From NCBI RefSeq assembly GCF_002019795.1, contig NZ_KV917381.1, forward strand, positions 2,450,068 to 2,514,067: a stretch of DNA of 64,000 nt. The letters run 5' to 3'. Below are positions 1 to 9,017 of the stretch, one piece after another. The position numbers and the translations under genes were made by a program. Source of the stretch: Bacillus alkalicellulosilyticus. Its GTDB lineage: Bacteria > Bacillota > Bacilli > Bacillales > Bacillaceae_F. The notes under the pieces are model-generated. The model ran no database searches. It had not been told where the DNA came from and was given only the letters and a program-made list of their open reading frames with translations. The number at the start of each line of letters is the position of its first letter. Position 1 is the first letter of the stretch.

Positions 1-217
1 TGAGAATGATATCGGCATCTAATAAAATTTTCAGGTGATAAGACAATTTTGATTGTGGTAGGTCTAATACTTCTGATAAATCACATACGCATGTCGCCCC
101 TTGCTTACATAGGTATGATAAAAGGTGTAATCGTTTTTGGTCAGCAAGTGCTTTAAAACGCTTTTCGTATAATGAAAAATCTTGAGAAGTTTCGTGTAAT
201 GGGATGTTTAATTCCAT
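1..217 (-). CDS. ArsR-family metalloregulator, partial at the left edge
   Basis: N-terminal 72 residues of a winged-helix repressor; the rest lies beyond the window. The sequence reads through ALADQKRLHLLSYL, then CVCDLSEVLDLPQSKLSYHL, the metal/arsenite-sensing CxC plus recognition-helix pattern of ArsR/SmtB proteins (CVCDL is the classic arsenite-sensor motif). The start is the ATG at 217, about 7 nt after an AAGGAG; an in-frame ATG at 223 lies too close to it. Two ATCAAA...TTTGAT palindromes just upstream suggest autoregulation. In the family, binding of the metalloid or metal to the cysteines releases DNA. The ligand (arsenite, antimonite or another thiophilic metal) is inferred from CxC only; any transporter or reductase partner would lie outside the window. 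Confidence 0.88.
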   Translation of the reverse strand, partial: MELNIPLHETSQDFSLYEKRFKALADQKRLHLLSYLCKQGATCVCDLSEVLDLPQSKLSYHLKILLDADIIL

Positions 218-232
218 AATCATTCTCCTTAC

Positions 233-312
233 ATCAAATTTATTTGATTTATCCTTAGTTTACTACCATAATTATGAAATAGCAATAGATAACATCAAAA
301 ATATTTGATGTT
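233..312 (-). promoter_or_regulatory. Putative ArsR operator region with two palindromes
   Basis: Two inverted repeats share the half-site ATCAAA. One at 233-248 has 7-bp perfect arms (ATCAAAT/ATTTGAT) with a 2-bp centre and lies just before the ribosome binding site. The other at 291-312 has 9-bp perfect arms (AACATCAAA/TTTGATGTT) with a 4-bp centre. They bracket the likely promoter of the ArsR gene; a TTGATG and TAATTA pair on the minus strand is a weak candidate. Such paired sites are typical of autoregulated ArsR operons. The sites are seen directly; their occupancy by this ArsR is inferred. Confidence 0.65.
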
Positions 313-395
313 ACGAGATGTAACATAAGGCGACAAAGGGGAGGCTCTTACATTTTACTATGCACGCACTCTTCGTCGCCTTTGATGTAGTAGTT

Positions 396-2387
396 CTATC
401 GCAACCCTGCCGCACGTTCAATCTGAAGTTGATGTGCTGAATCTGCCCTGCCATCAACATGTCTTGTGCTGTTTGAAAAATAAACATCAAAATGTCCGGT
501 AATACCGTTATTCGTAATGAACTGAACATCGTGAGGCATAAAGCTCATCGATGCAGCTAACCTTCTTCCATCAACTTCAATGATGACCGCTCGAGGCGTC
601 CAAGAAAATCCACCCCAAATGGATCTGGCTATGTTTGAGTCAGCCACTGTTAATGTTTCCGAATCTGCATGGTTCGCTCCTATCGTTCGTTTGATTTGAA
701 ATCGTTGACCCGTTTCGAAATCAATAACGGTTGCTACTTTACCAATCGGAAATACATATTGAGCTTCTGTCCACCAATCTAATAATTCCCCGTGTCTTGC
801 ACTCACTACTGGTTTAACCGCTATTTGATGAACGGGAACAGTCAATTTTTGACCAATAGTTAATCGACTTGTCGATGTTAAATGATTTACTCTCATTAGT
901 TCCGTTTGTGGAATTCCGTAACGTACACTTAAATCCCAAATCGTATCACCAGACACAACCGTATGTGTAATATGTGTTACCGAATTACTGCCGATCTGTG
1001 TAGAAGCATTAATTCCATTTGGGATTGTCAATACCTGTCCAATCTGTAACGTATCTGTTCGAAGGCTGTTCGCTGTTCGGATTGCATCTACTGTCACCCC
1101 AAACCGCTGAGCAATTACAGATAGATTGTCCCCCGAACGAACAGTATACATAAAAGTTGTTCTTTCTTCTTTTACCTGTGTTGGTGAAGGCGTTGGTTGA
1201 ACAACACTTGAAGTTGGTGTTGTAGAAGGAATCGTTAACGTCTGACCAATCTGTAACGTATCTGAACGTAGGTGATTGGCTAGACGTATAGCATCAACGG
1301 TTGTTATATATTTTGAAGCAATCGACCACAGACTTTCTCCTGAAACAACCATATGAGTTAGTGTACTAGTTGGCGCAGGACCGTTTATGGATGTACCAGG
1401 GATTGATAATCTTTGCCCAATGTGTAATGTATCTGAGGTTAACTGATTCGCTTTTCGAATTGCTTCAACCGTTGTTTGAAAGCGTTGGGCAAGTGACCAC
1501 AAAGTATCGCCTGAAACAACTGAATAAGAGGTTCCTGGACTTGATAAATTTGTTTGTGTTTGTGTGCTTGGTGTTAATGTTGTATTTGCATTAGGAATGA
1601 CTAATCGTTGACCAATTTGCAACACATCGGACACTAATCCGTTCGCTGATCGAATGGCTTCGGTTGTTGTTCCATATCTTTTGGCAATCACAGAAAGACT
1701 ATCGCCAGCTATAACAGTATAAACGGTATCTATAATTTGTATTTTCGATGTTGTGTTTTCTGAATTATTCGTTGGTGAAAACGTTGGTTGCGCTACATTC
1801 ATGATAATAGGAATTAGTAAAGATTGACCAACACGGATAGTATCATTTGTGAGTTGATTGGCTTCTCTAATCGCAACAGACGTTGTCTGATAATTCCTTG
1901 CCAGTCCAGAAAGAGTTTCACCAGAAACAACCGTATGAAATGTCCTTGGGATCACTAGTCTTTGATTTACATGTAATGTATCGGACGTTAAATGATTCGC
2001 CCGTTTAATATGGTCAACCGTTGTGTTAAACGTTCTTGAAATCGACCAGAGTGTATCACCGGACACTACACGATAATGGATGTTAGACGACTCTGAAGTT
2101 TGAGTAGTTGTGGTTGGAGACTGAGCATTTGCGGATTGTGCATTCGCCACTAATGGAAGCGACGTCACAAGTACTCCACCCATAACCACTTTAATAACGG
2201 TAACTTTAAGTGTCGGGTACTTTTCTTTCAATATTTTTGAGGCAATCGTTCGTACACTCTGTTGTGAACGTGGTTTTGTACCAAGTTCATTCGCAAATTC
2301 CGTTAGTTGTTCATCAAGAAACAACACTAATGCATATTCGTTTTTTTGCTGATTCAATGGTTGGATTTCGAATTTATGTAAATTCAT
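396..2387 (-). CDS. Seven-LysM cell-wall-binding protein with conserved C-terminal domain
   Basis: A 663-residue protein probably exported and attached to peptidoglycan. Residues 1-75 are a soluble segment, followed by one hydrophobic stretch (VIKVVMGGVLVTSLPLVANA) that may be a signal sequence with a very long n-region or a membrane anchor. Seven LysM repeats follow (residues about 105-520), each starting near VxSGDTLW and ending near IGQxLxIP, separated by Thr/Ser/Pro linkers. The C-terminal 130 residues (LDWWTEAQYVFPIG, RTIGANHAD, MPHDVQF, STRHVDG) match a domain of unknown function that I recall at the end of Bacillus and Clostridium LysM proteins. The ATG at 2387 has AAAGGAG 9 nt upstream; upstream in-frame starts have no such site. 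No peptidase or amidase catalytic domain is recognisable, so a structural or spore/wall role is open. Confidence 0.85.
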   Translation of the reverse strand: MNLHKFEIQPLNQQKNEYALVLFLDEQLTEFANELGTKPRSQQSVRTIASKILKEKYPTLKVTVIKVVMGGVLVTSLPLVANAQSANAQSPTTTTQTSESSNIHYRVVSGDTLWSISRTFNTTVDHIKRANHLTSDTLHVNQRLVIPRTFHTVVSGETLSGLARNYQTTSVAIREANQLTNDTIRVGQSLLIPIIMNVAQPTFSPTNNSENTTSKIQIIDTVYTVIAGDSLSVIAKRYGTTTEAIRSANGLVSDVLQIGQRLVIPNANTTLTPSTQTQTNLSSPGTSYSVVSGDTLWSLAQRFQTTVEAIRKANQLTSDTLHIGQRLSIPGTSINGPAPTSTLTHMVVSGESLWSIASKYITTVDAIRLANHLRSDTLQIGQTLTIPSTTPTSSVVQPTPSPTQVKEERTTFMYTVRSGDNLSVIAQRFGVTVDAIRTANSLRTDTLQIGQVLTIPNGINASTQIGSNSVTHITHTVVSGDTIWDLSVRYGIPQTELMRVNHLTSTSRLTIGQKLTVPVHQIAVKPVVSARHGELLDWWTEAQYVFPIGKVATVIDFETGQRFQIKRTIGANHADSETLTVADSNIARSIWGGFSWTPRAVIIEVDGRRLAASMSFMPHDVQFITNNGITGHFDVYFSNSTRHVDGRADSAHQLQIERAAGLR

Positions 2388-2483
2388 GATAGACACTCCT
2401 TTAACGATTGAATAACATCTGTCTATCACTAGTATGGATATTAGTTAAAGCATTGATGTATATGTAAAAGTTTTTAGGATTAT

Positions 2484-2545
2484 AAAAAAAACGGCAAAGC
2501 CGTCTTTTACTAACAAACTGGCAAAGTTGCTATGACTTTACCAGT
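2484..2545 (-). terminator. Terminator region of the PTS/sucrose operon
   Basis: Two hairpins lie after the sacA stop codon. The first reached (2517-2545) pairs ACTGG.AAAGT with ACTTT.CCAGT. The second (2491-2503) pairs ACGGC with GCCGT around AAA and is flanked on the minus strand by a run of eight T. The second is a textbook intrinsic terminator for minus-strand transcription. Confidence 0.75.
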
Positions 2546-2561
2546 GTTGGAACACTACAGA

Positions 2562-4010
2562 TTATGGTCTAATTTCCCATTTTGTAATATCGGCTATTAC
2601 GTCCCCATTACCATGAAAAACAATTGATTTGTCTGCTTCCTCTGGGAACATTCTTGCTGAAAAAACTTCTTGTCCACCATTAATAAAGATTTCAATTGAT
2701 GATGAATCTACAAAGAAAGAAATATGTTCAAGCGTAATTAATGAGCATTGTCTTTTTTCAATGTCACCCGTGACAAAGCTTACACGCTCCAATGTAGCTA
2801 TTTGACTGTGACGGTCATACTTAAAAGTGACATTGTTTCGAAATGAGACAGCAAAGGTTTGAAAAGGATTATCTTTTATGGTGAGTTCAAGTTCTACACT
2901 TTCTCCATGTATGTCCTTTAACTCCATTTCTCTTTTATCAAATACAACAGACATGTATTTTACTTCATTTTTTCTCATCATTTTTAATTCTTCAACCGGT
3001 TGTTGAATGATTTTCCCATCTACTAGATGTAGTTCACGAGGAAGAGTCATACTATGGATCCACTTATGCTTAATTGTAGGATGAGCTTCTTCTCCTTGTT
3101 CAGGAACTCCCATCCAGCCAAACATGATTCTTCGACCTTTTTCATCTAAAGTCGTTTGGGGCGCATAAAACTCAAAACCGCGGTCTAATTCCTGAAAAGC
3201 ACCATGCGTAAATGTGGCAGACTCATAATCTAGTGACCCCACAAAATAACCGGTTTGATACTTATTTTGAAACTGCATCCCTATTGGCGCTAATCCTTGG
3301 GGAGACACAAGCAAGATTTCTTTTCCATCTAACTCAAAAACATCTGGACACTCCCACATGTACCCAAAATTACCTACGTTATTTTCTTGTGAACCTGCAA
3401 TCACTCCAAGATGAGTCCATGCTTTTAAGTCTTCTGATTTAAAAAGGACCGCTTTCCCTTGTAAATCTTTACTTTGGGCGCCAATGACCATATACCAATC
3501 CAACTCATGCTTCCATACTTTTGGATCTCTAAAATGAGCCGTGTAGCCTTCAGGCAAAGTGATAACTACCCCTTTTTTCTCAAACGAAACACCATCTAAA
3601 GACTCTGCCATACATTGATATGTTTCACGATTTCCTTGCTCATCTTTTACATTTCCCGTATAAAAAAGCTTCATTCTTCCGTCATCGACGACCGCACTCC
3701 CAGAGTAACATCCATTTTTATCAAACCAATCGGTAGGTGCCAATGCAATAGGCTCACTACTCCAATACACTAAGTCAGTAGAACTATAATGGCCCCAAAA
3801 CTTAGCACCATGTCCTGTTTTAAATGGCATCCACTGATAAAATAAGTGATACGTTCCGTTCCACTGAATAAACCCATTTGGGTCATTTAGTAATCCAACA
3901 GGAGGCATCAAGTGATAATGAAGACGATGGTAATCACGCTCCACTGTTTGTTTATGCCTGTTTACTTCCTCATACGCTCGTTCAATTATTGAGTCTGACA
4001 TTGGTTTCAC
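2562..4010 (-). CDS. sacA: Sucrose-6-phosphate hydrolase (GH32)
   Basis: Cytoplasmic GH32 enzyme that splits the sucrose-6-phosphate delivered by the PTS into glucose-6-phosphate and fructose. The three GH32 signatures are present: LLNDPNGF near residue 41 (nucleophile Asp43), FRDPKVW near 160 (transition-state Asp) and WECPDVF near 220 (acid/base Glu). A beta-sandwich domain makes up the last 150 residues. At 482 residues it has the usual SacA/ScrB length, and no signal peptide is seen. It is the last gene of the PTS operon, 60 bp after the sucrose EIIBC gene. The start is uncertain: a GTG at 4010 lies only 3 nt after AAAGGA, and an in-frame ATG at 4001 lies 12 nt after it. Confidence 0.95.
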   Translation of the reverse strand: MKPMSDSIIERAYEEVNRHKQTVERDYHRLHYHLMPPVGLLNDPNGFIQWNGTYHLFYQWMPFKTGHGAKFWGHYSSTDLVYWSSEPIALAPTDWFDKNGCYSGSAVVDDGRMKLFYTGNVKDEQGNRETYQCMAESLDGVSFEKKGVVITLPEGYTAHFRDPKVWKHELDWYMVIGAQSKDLQGKAVLFKSEDLKAWTHLGVIAGSQENNVGNFGYMWECPDVFELDGKEILLVSPQGLAPIGMQFQNKYQTGYFVGSLDYESATFTHGAFQELDRGFEFYAPQTTLDEKGRRIMFGWMGVPEQGEEAHPTIKHKWIHSMTLPRELHLVDGKIIQQPVEELKMMRKNEVKYMSVVFDKREMELKDIHGESVELELTIKDNPFQTFAVSFRNNVTFKYDRHSQIATLERVSFVTGDIEKRQCSLITLEHISFFVDSSSIEIFINGGQEVFSARMFPEEADKSIVFHGNGDVIADITKWEIRP

Positions 4011-4027
4011 CGTTCCTTTATTCTAAA

Positions 4028-4056
4028 AGAAAAAACCAGGTTCATAACCTCACCTG
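4028..4056 (-). terminator. Possible attenuator between EIIBC and sacA
   Basis: A short hairpin on the minus strand (CAGGT/ACCTG, 10-nt loop) is followed by a T-rich run. It could reduce readthrough from the EIIBC gene into sacA. The stem is only 5 bp, so this is a weak call. Confidence 0.35.
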
Positions 4057-4070
4057 ATTTCTCTCCTTTT

Positions 4071-5447
4071 TTACTCCGTTTCTTCTTTAAAGCCTAAGAT
4101 CAGGGTTAATACAAATGCAGTCACTAGTGCCAACACAAAACCAATTAAGTAATGGACGATATTCGAAACGCCTAGTGGGGCTACAATCGCTAACATTGGA
4201 ATCCCTGTTAAACCAAAAGCATTTGCTGCTACATTCATGAAGACCACATATCCTCCACCTACAGCTCCACCGATAAGAGCCGCAATAAACGGCTTACGAT
4301 ACTTTAGGTTAACCCCAAAAATGACGGGTTCAGTAATTCCTAAAAAGGCAGAAAGCGATGATGGTAAAGCTACTTCTTTCGTTTTTGTTCTTCTCGCTTT
4401 AAAGAATACAGCTAAACCAGCTCCACCCTGAGCAACATTGGCCATTGACCATATTGGTAAAAGATAATTAATACCAATCGCTGATATTAGTCCTGCTTCA
4501 ATCGCATGGAAAGAGTGATGCACGCCCGTAATGACGATAAGTGAATACGTACCACCAAAAAGAATACCAGCTATAAATCCACCGTAATTATAGACAAAAT
4601 TTAATATCGTTGTTAACAAGTCTCCAAAAAATAACCCTAGTGGTCCAATCGCTAAAATGGCAATGAAACCTGTGAGAATGATCGTTACAAAAGGCGTGAC
4701 TAATAAATCGATTGCATTTGGTACGACCTTACGTAACCTTTTCTCGATAAAACTCATAATATAAATCGCTAATAAAATCGGAATAACGGTTCCTTGATAA
4801 CCGATTAATGCAACCGGTAATCCTATGAAATCTAGATACTCCGGTTCAGCTTGTCCTAGACCCCATGGATTTAATAGAGCGGGATGGGTCATAATCCCAC
4901 CAATAACAGCTCCTAAATAAGGATTTCCACCAAATTCTTTTGATGCACTTATTCCTATTAAGATAGGTAGAATGATAAATGCTGCACTTGAAAACATATC
5001 TAACAGGATAAAAAGAGCACTATCTGAGCCTACAATATTAAATGCATTTAACATCCCAAGTAAACCCATTAATAAACCACTTGCCACAATGGCTGGAATG
5101 ATTGGAACAAATATATTAGATAACGTTCTCGCAAAGCGTGCAATTGGATTCATCTTCTTTTTTGCAGCTTCACTATGCTTAGTAGTATCCATACTTGTCA
5201 AGCCAACTTCTTTAGAAAACTCAGCATATACTTTATTAACCGTTCCAGTCCCAAAAATAACTTGAAACTGCCCAGAAGTAGAAAACGCGCCTTTTACTTC
5301 ATCGAGTTTTTCTATCTCTTCTTTTTTTATTTTTGTTTCATCCTCTATGACCAATCGTAGCCTTGTGGCACAATGGGTGGCACTTAATACGTTTTCTTTT
5401 CCCCCAAGGAATTCAACTAACTTTTTCGCAATTTCTGCATGTGTCAT
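4071..5447 (-). CDS. sacP: PTS sucrose-type EIIBC permease
   Basis: Membrane permease that imports and phosphorylates a disaccharide, most likely sucrose given the next gene. Residues 1-85 form the EIIB domain with the phosphocysteine in SATHCATRLR (Cys26). After a linker, EIIC spans about residues 105-455 with roughly ten membrane segments and the family motif GITEPVIFGVNLKYRKPF near residue 375. It is 458 residues long with no fused EIIA; the separate glucose-type EIIA three genes earlier can supply that function. The ATG at 5447 follows GGGAGA by 8 nt; the frame is open 32 codons further upstream, but that stretch overlaps the antiterminator gene and has no good start. Trehalose or beta-glucoside EIIBC proteins share the fold, so substrate rests on sacA linkage. 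Confidence 0.92.
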   Translation of the reverse strand: MTHAEIAKKLVEFLGGKENVLSATHCATRLRLVIEDETKIKKEEIEKLDEVKGAFSTSGQFQVIFGTGTVNKVYAEFSKEVGLTSMDTTKHSEAAKKKMNPIARFARTLSNIFVPIIPAIVASGLLMGLLGMLNAFNIVGSDSALFILLDMFSSAAFIILPILIGISASKEFGGNPYLGAVIGGIMTHPALLNPWGLGQAEPEYLDFIGLPVALIGYQGTVIPILLAIYIMSFIEKRLRKVVPNAIDLLVTPFVTIILTGFIAILAIGPLGLFFGDLLTTILNFVYNYGGFIAGILFGGTYSLIVITGVHHSFHAIEAGLISAIGINYLLPIWSMANVAQGGAGLAVFFKARRTKTKEVALPSSLSAFLGITEPVIFGVNLKYRKPFIAALIGGAVGGGYVVFMNVAANAFGLTGIPMLAIVAPLGVSNIVHYLIGFVLALVTAFVLTLILGFKEETE

Positions 5448-5463
5448 GATGTCAATCTCCCAA

Positions 5464-6288
5464 CTATAATTCGCGATAAATACTTTGAATATGTAATGTG
5501 ATATAAGCGAGCTCCGATTCCGGAAACACGACTCCATATTCATTCTGTAAATACTCTTTTATCGTTACTGAACAGGCATAGGCTTGTTCATACTTTTTCT
5601 TAATTAATTCAAACATGTCATCGTCCATATCATGAGCATGGTGTGCCTCTTTTACTTGAAGTGCAAAACGAACATGGGAAGTTAAGCGTTGATATGCAAT
5701 GCTATCGTGATTAATGGTTTTCTGAAAACGTTTCTCAATGATTTCAATGATTTCTTTTAAAATAGTTGCCTGTCTAACGGTAGTTTGCATTGAATTCAAC
5801 GGTTCTTTTGCAGTATGGATATGAAGAGCTATGTGCCCTATTTCATCTTCTGGAATGAGGACACCTAGCTTTTCCTGAATCAATGACTTTGCCCACACAC
5901 CAATTTGATATTCCTTTGGATATAGAGCTTTGATTTCATTAATTAATTTATTTTCAACGACGAAACCTTTTTCAATTCGTTCAATCGCAAATGATAAATG
6001 ATCCGTTAAAGCGATATGAATATGACTATTCAACGGAACACCTAGCATACGTTCAGCATAGCTAATAATTTCTTCTGCAACATCAATATGAGAAAGGGGC
6101 AACGTCTGCAGTAGTTCTTGAAAACGCTCCTTTTCCTCTGCCATCACAAATACTTTTTCAATTTGTACAGCCGGAATTGAATCCCCTTTACGTTTGTTAA
6201 ACCCAACGCCAGCACCCATTGCGATTTTTTCAATTTTCCCATCAACAACGATAACCGTATTATTATTTAATACTTTCTTAATTTTCAC
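5464..6288 (-). CDS. BglG/SacT/GlcT-family transcriptional antiterminator
   Basis: A 274-residue RNA-binding antiterminator. Residues 1-55 form the CAT RNA-binding domain (KIKKVLNNNTVIVVD, GAGVGFNKRKGD). PRD1 (about 65-165) carries phosphorylatable His residues in LTDHLSFAI and IALHIHTA, and PRD2 (about 172-274) in LTSHVRFAL and YITLHIQS. PRD phosphorylation by HPr and by the cognate EII couples sugar supply to RNA binding. Overall it looks closer to LicT/SacT than to GlcT, yet the only RNA target seen in this operon, upstream of ptsH, is GlcT-like. The start is the GTG at 6288, 8 nt after GGAG; the GTG three codons upstream overlaps the Shine-Dalgarno sequence. The gene sits between EIIA and EIIBC, so it is autoregulated if it acts on the leader. 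Confidence 0.9.
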   Translation of the reverse strand: MKIKKVLNNNTVIVVDGKIEKIAMGAGVGFNKRKGDSIPAVQIEKVFVMAEEKERFQELLQTLPLSHIDVAEEIISYAERMLGVPLNSHIHIALTDHLSFAIERIEKGFVVENKLINEIKALYPKEYQIGVWAKSLIQEKLGVLIPEDEIGHIALHIHTAKEPLNSMQTTVRQATILKEIIEIIEKRFQKTINHDSIAYQRLTSHVRFALQVKEAHHAHDMDDDMFELIKKKYEQAYACSVTIKEYLQNEYGVVFPESELAYITLHIQSIYREL

Positions 6289-6321
6289 GCCTTCCACTCC
6301 TTCAAAGAGGGCACTTAACTT

Positions 6322-6822
6322 TTATGCCTTCATCTCGGTCTGAAGAAGCGCAGTCTTCCCCTTTTCAGCCTGAGATTCTGTTTCTCTTTCAATGCTTTCA
6401 ACTGAATCACTATTTGTAATAACAACTGGTGTAATAGTACTTTTAGCTTTTTTGCTAATAAGATCTAAATCGAACGTTATCAACGTATCACCGACACGGA
6501 CTTTATCTCCTTCTTTCACATGAGCTGTAAAGCCTTCACCATTCATTGATACCGTTTCAAGGCCGACATGAATTAAAATTTCTAATCCCGTTTTTGACTG
6601 TATTCCTACCGCATGTTTTGTATGAAAAAACTGAATGATTTTTCCTTCAACAGGTGATACTACGAATCCTTCACTAGGTACAATCGCGAATCCATCACCC
6701 ATCATCTTTTGTGAAAAGACGGGGTCAGGCACTTCTTCTAGTTCTTTTACTTCACCTGTAAGTGGAGCAACAATCGTTTCTTTTACTTCTGCCAGCTTTT
6801 TCCCAAATAATTTTCCTAGCAT
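6322..6822 (-). CDS. PTS glucose-type EIIA (Crr-like)
   Basis: Single-domain EIIA of 166 residues that carries phosphate from HPr to EIIB domains. It has the PTS_EIIA_1 beta-sandwich signature, with the active-site His85 in [10 protein letters not shown] and the partner His70 in [10 protein letters not shown]. The last 25 residues are a polar tail. Its ATG begins 1 nt after the ptsI stop, and its Shine-Dalgarno sequence (AAAGGGGGAAG) is the end of ptsI, so translation is coupled. In Bacillus most sugar EIIs carry a fused EIIA; a free EIIA here fits the EIIA-less sucrose EIIBC and could serve other EIIs. Confidence 0.92.
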   Translation of the reverse strand: MLGKLFGKKLAEVKETIVAPLTGEVKELEEVPDPVFSQKMMGDGFAIVPSEGFVVSPVEGKIIQFFHTKHAVGIQSKTGLEILIHVGLETVSMNGEGFTAHVKEGDKVRVGDTLITFDLDLISKKAKSTITPVVITNSDSVESIERETESQAEKGKTALLQTEMKA

Positions 6823-6823
6823 C

Positions 6824-8572
6824 TTACTTCCCCCTTTGATTCTTAGATGTAATCATTTCTTGAACCAGGGCCACAACTTCCTCCGCCGTTGATAACGTTA
6901 AAGCCTTTTGAGCAAGGGTCGTAGTTTCTGCTTTAGATAATTGTCTCAATTGTGACCTTGCCGGTAAAATACTAGATGCACTCATACTGAATTCATCAAG
7001 ACCTAATCCTACTAAAAGTGGGATTGCTGTTTCATCACCAGCCATTTCACCACACATCCCAGCCCATTTATTCTCTTTATGCGCTGCCTTAATGACAAGG
7101 TCTACTAATCGTAGGATAGCAGGGTTATAAGGTTGATATAAATAGGATACTTTTTCATTCATCCGGTCGGCTGCCATTGTGTATTGTATTAAATCATTTG
7201 TTCCGATACTAAAGAAATCAACTTCTTTGGCAAACACATCTGCAAGAATCGCAGTAGATGGAATTTCAACCATAATTCCGATTTCAATATCTTCTTTCAC
7301 GTCATGTCCTTCAGAAAGAAGTTTATCCTTTTCTTCAAGTAGGATCGCTTTCGCTTGTCTAAACTCACCTACTGTTGCGATCATTGGAAACATGATTTTC
7401 AAGTTTCCATACACACTTGCACGAAGCAGTGCTCGAAGTTGAGTACGGAAAATATCCTGTTGCTCTAAACAAAGACGAATGGCTCTAAACCCTAAAAATG
7501 GATTTAACTCTTCTGGTAAGTGAAGGTAAGGAAGTTCTTTATCTCCTCCAATATCTAACGTCCTGACGACAACGGGTTTTCCTTGCATTTTTTCTAATAC
7601 GATTTTATAAGATGTAAATTGTTCTTCTTCTGTAGGAAGCTCAGTACGCCCCATATATAAAAATTCGGTACGATAGAGTCCTACACCTTCTCCTCCGTTT
7701 GATAAAACACCGCTTACATCATTTGGTGTTCCGATATTCGCAGCCAATTCAACATGGTGTCCGTCCGCTGTGATTGTTTTCTCATTTACTAGCTTAGCCC
7801 ACTCTTTTTTTTGTTCCTCGAACGCTTGTTTCTTCGCCTCATATTCTGTTATTGTCGATTGAGAAGGATTAATTATCGCTTCACCAGCTATACCATCAAT
7901 AATAAGAAAGTCTTCATTAGTCGCCTTCTCCATGATACTGTTCGTGCCAACAATCGCCGGAATCTCCATAGAACGTGCCATGATAGCCGAATGAGACGTA
8001 CGACCTCCTATGTTTGTGATGAACCCTTTCACAAAATTTCTATCTAACTGAGCTGTATCAGAAGGTGTTAAGTCTGTAGCAACAATGACTACTTCTTCAG
8101 ATATTTCTCGTGGATTTGGTATTTTCACACCTACTAAATGTGATAGAACACGTTGAATTACATCACGGATATCCGCTGCTCGTTCTTTCATGTATTCATT
8201 ATCCATTTGTTCAAACATCGTAATAAACATTGAAGCGATTTCATTTACAGCAAACTCAGCATTTACCTTGTCTTCGCGAATTTTACTTTTGATCGGTTCA
8301 ATCAATTCCGGGTCGTTTAATACTAGTAAGTGCGCCGAAAAAATCACAGCTTTATCTTCGCCAAGCTCCTTTTGAGCATGGTCTCGAATGCTAGTGAGTT
8401 CCTCTCGCGAAGTGATAAGGGCTGAATCAAAGCGACCTACTTCTTTTTCAACATCAGAAACATCTCTTTTTTCAACATCAATGGTTATGTTCTCTAAACG
8501 AAATACTTTCCCCATAGCAATGCCAGTGGAAGCACCAATTCCATTCACAATTACTGATTCTTTAATTCCCAT
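6824..8572 (-). CDS. ptsI: PTS enzyme I (phosphoenolpyruvate-protein phosphotransferase)
   Basis: Cytoplasmic first enzyme of the PTS, which takes phosphate from PEP to its own histidine and then to HPr. It has 582 residues with the PEP-utiliser domains in order. The HPr-binding helical domain is N-terminal. The phosphohistidine is in [13 protein letters not shown] near residue 190. The C-terminal PEP-binding barrel has [24 protein letters not shown] and GMCGEMAGD, with Cys in the last motif. Its ATG overlaps the ptsH stop codon by one base (TAATG), so the two are translationally coupled. Confidence 0.97.
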   Translation of the reverse strand: MGIKESVIVNGIGASTGIAMGKVFRLENITIDVEKRDVSDVEKEVGRFDSALITSREELTSIRDHAQKELGEDKAVIFSAHLLVLNDPELIEPIKSKIREDKVNAEFAVNEIASMFITMFEQMDNEYMKERAADIRDVIQRVLSHLVGVKIPNPREISEEVVIVATDLTPSDTAQLDRNFVKGFITNIGGRTSHSAIMARSMEIPAIVGTNSIMEKATNEDFLIIDGIAGEAIINPSQSTITEYEAKKQAFEEQKKEWAKLVNEKTITADGHHVELAANIGTPNDVSGVLSNGGEGVGLYRTEFLYMGRTELPTEEEQFTSYKIVLEKMQGKPVVVRTLDIGGDKELPYLHLPEELNPFLGFRAIRLCLEQQDIFRTQLRALLRASVYGNLKIMFPMIATVGEFRQAKAILLEEKDKLLSEGHDVKEDIEIGIMVEIPSTAILADVFAKEVDFFSIGTNDLIQYTMAADRMNEKVSYLYQPYNPAILRLVDLVIKAAHKENKWAGMCGEMAGDETAIPLLVGLGLDEFSMSASSILPARSQLRQLSKAETTTLAQKALTLSTAEEVVALVQEMITSKNQRGK

Positions 8573-8838
8573 TATTCGCCCAGTCCTTCTTGTTTCATAA
8601 CATCTTCTATTTTAGCTAAGGCTTCCTCTGCATCTGGTCCTTCTGCGGTTACTTTTATCTCAGCATCTTGAGGAATTCCTAACGCCATAACGCCCATAAT
8701 TGATTTTAAATTAACCTTTTTAGATTTAAATTCAATCTCTATTGTTGATTGAAATTGCCCCGCTGCCTGCACTAATAATGTAGCTGGTCTTGCATGTAAC
8801 CCAGAATCGCTAATGATTTTAAATGTTTTTTCTGCCAT
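8572..8838 (-). CDS. ptsH: Phosphocarrier protein HPr
   Basis: An 88-residue HPr. His15 lies in [12 protein letters not shown] and receives phosphate from enzyme I. Ser46 lies in [12 protein letters not shown], the site phosphorylated by HPr kinase, so this is a regulatory Gram-positive HPr able to act as CcpA corepressor. The ATG at 8838 follows AGGAG by 10 nt; the longer frame upstream is discarded because it breaks the HPr fold start. It is the first gene of the operon, with a long terminator/antiterminator leader before it. Confidence 0.97.
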   Translation of the reverse strand: MAEKTFKIISDSGLHARPATLLVQAAGQFQSTIEIEFKSKKVNLKSIMGVMALGIPQDAEIKVTAEGPDAEEALAKIEDVMKQEGLGE

Positions 8839-8900
8839 CGTAACCACACTCCTCATATTTTTCACTTAAAGTATTTGTTTCCGGTCCTAAACTGATACAC

Positions 8901-8979
8901 AAAAAAGGCATGAGTAATCCATGGAAGCCTACAACAGAACACACTGTTGTGTCGCTATCCATCGAATTCACTCATGCCT
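8901..8979 (-). terminator. Conditional leader terminator before ptsH
   Basis: On the minus strand the arm AGGCATGAGT (8979-8970) pairs perfectly with ACTCATGCCT (8915-8906), followed by a T run. The 54-nt loop itself folds: ACAACAG pairs with CTGTTGT and ATGGA with TCCAT. This gives a long intrinsic terminator that stops transcription before ptsH unless antitermination occurs. Confidence 0.88.
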
Positions 8980-8998
8980 GATCGAATCAGTAACACGT
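8970..8998 (-). promoter_or_regulatory. Ribonucleic antiterminator (RAT), GlcT type
   Basis: The minus strand reads GTGTTACTGATTC, then GATCAGGCATGAG. This is the folded target of BglG-family proteins, and its 3' half overlaps the first arm of the terminator. The match is to the RAT I recall before B. subtilis ptsG (GTGTTACTGATTC...ATCAGGCATGAG) rather than to the sacB/licS type (GGxTTGTTACTG...CAGGCAAxACC). Protein binding here would block terminator folding and allow expression of ptsH and the sucrose genes. Confidence 0.85.
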
Positions 8999-9017
8999 GA
9001 AACATTTTGTTAGTAAT

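Noticed and set aside
1370-1594. 74-codon frame on the plus strand inside the LysM gene
   Set aside because: Antisense to LysM repeats and without a ribosome binding site; a shadow of the real gene.
420-2100. Tandem DNA repeat or CRISPR-like pattern
   Set aside because: The periodicity comes from seven LysM protein repeats; there are no identical repeats or regular spacers.
2388-2429. 14-codon upstream extension of the LysM gene
   Set aside because: The ATG at 2387 has AAAGGAG at proper spacing; the longer start does not.
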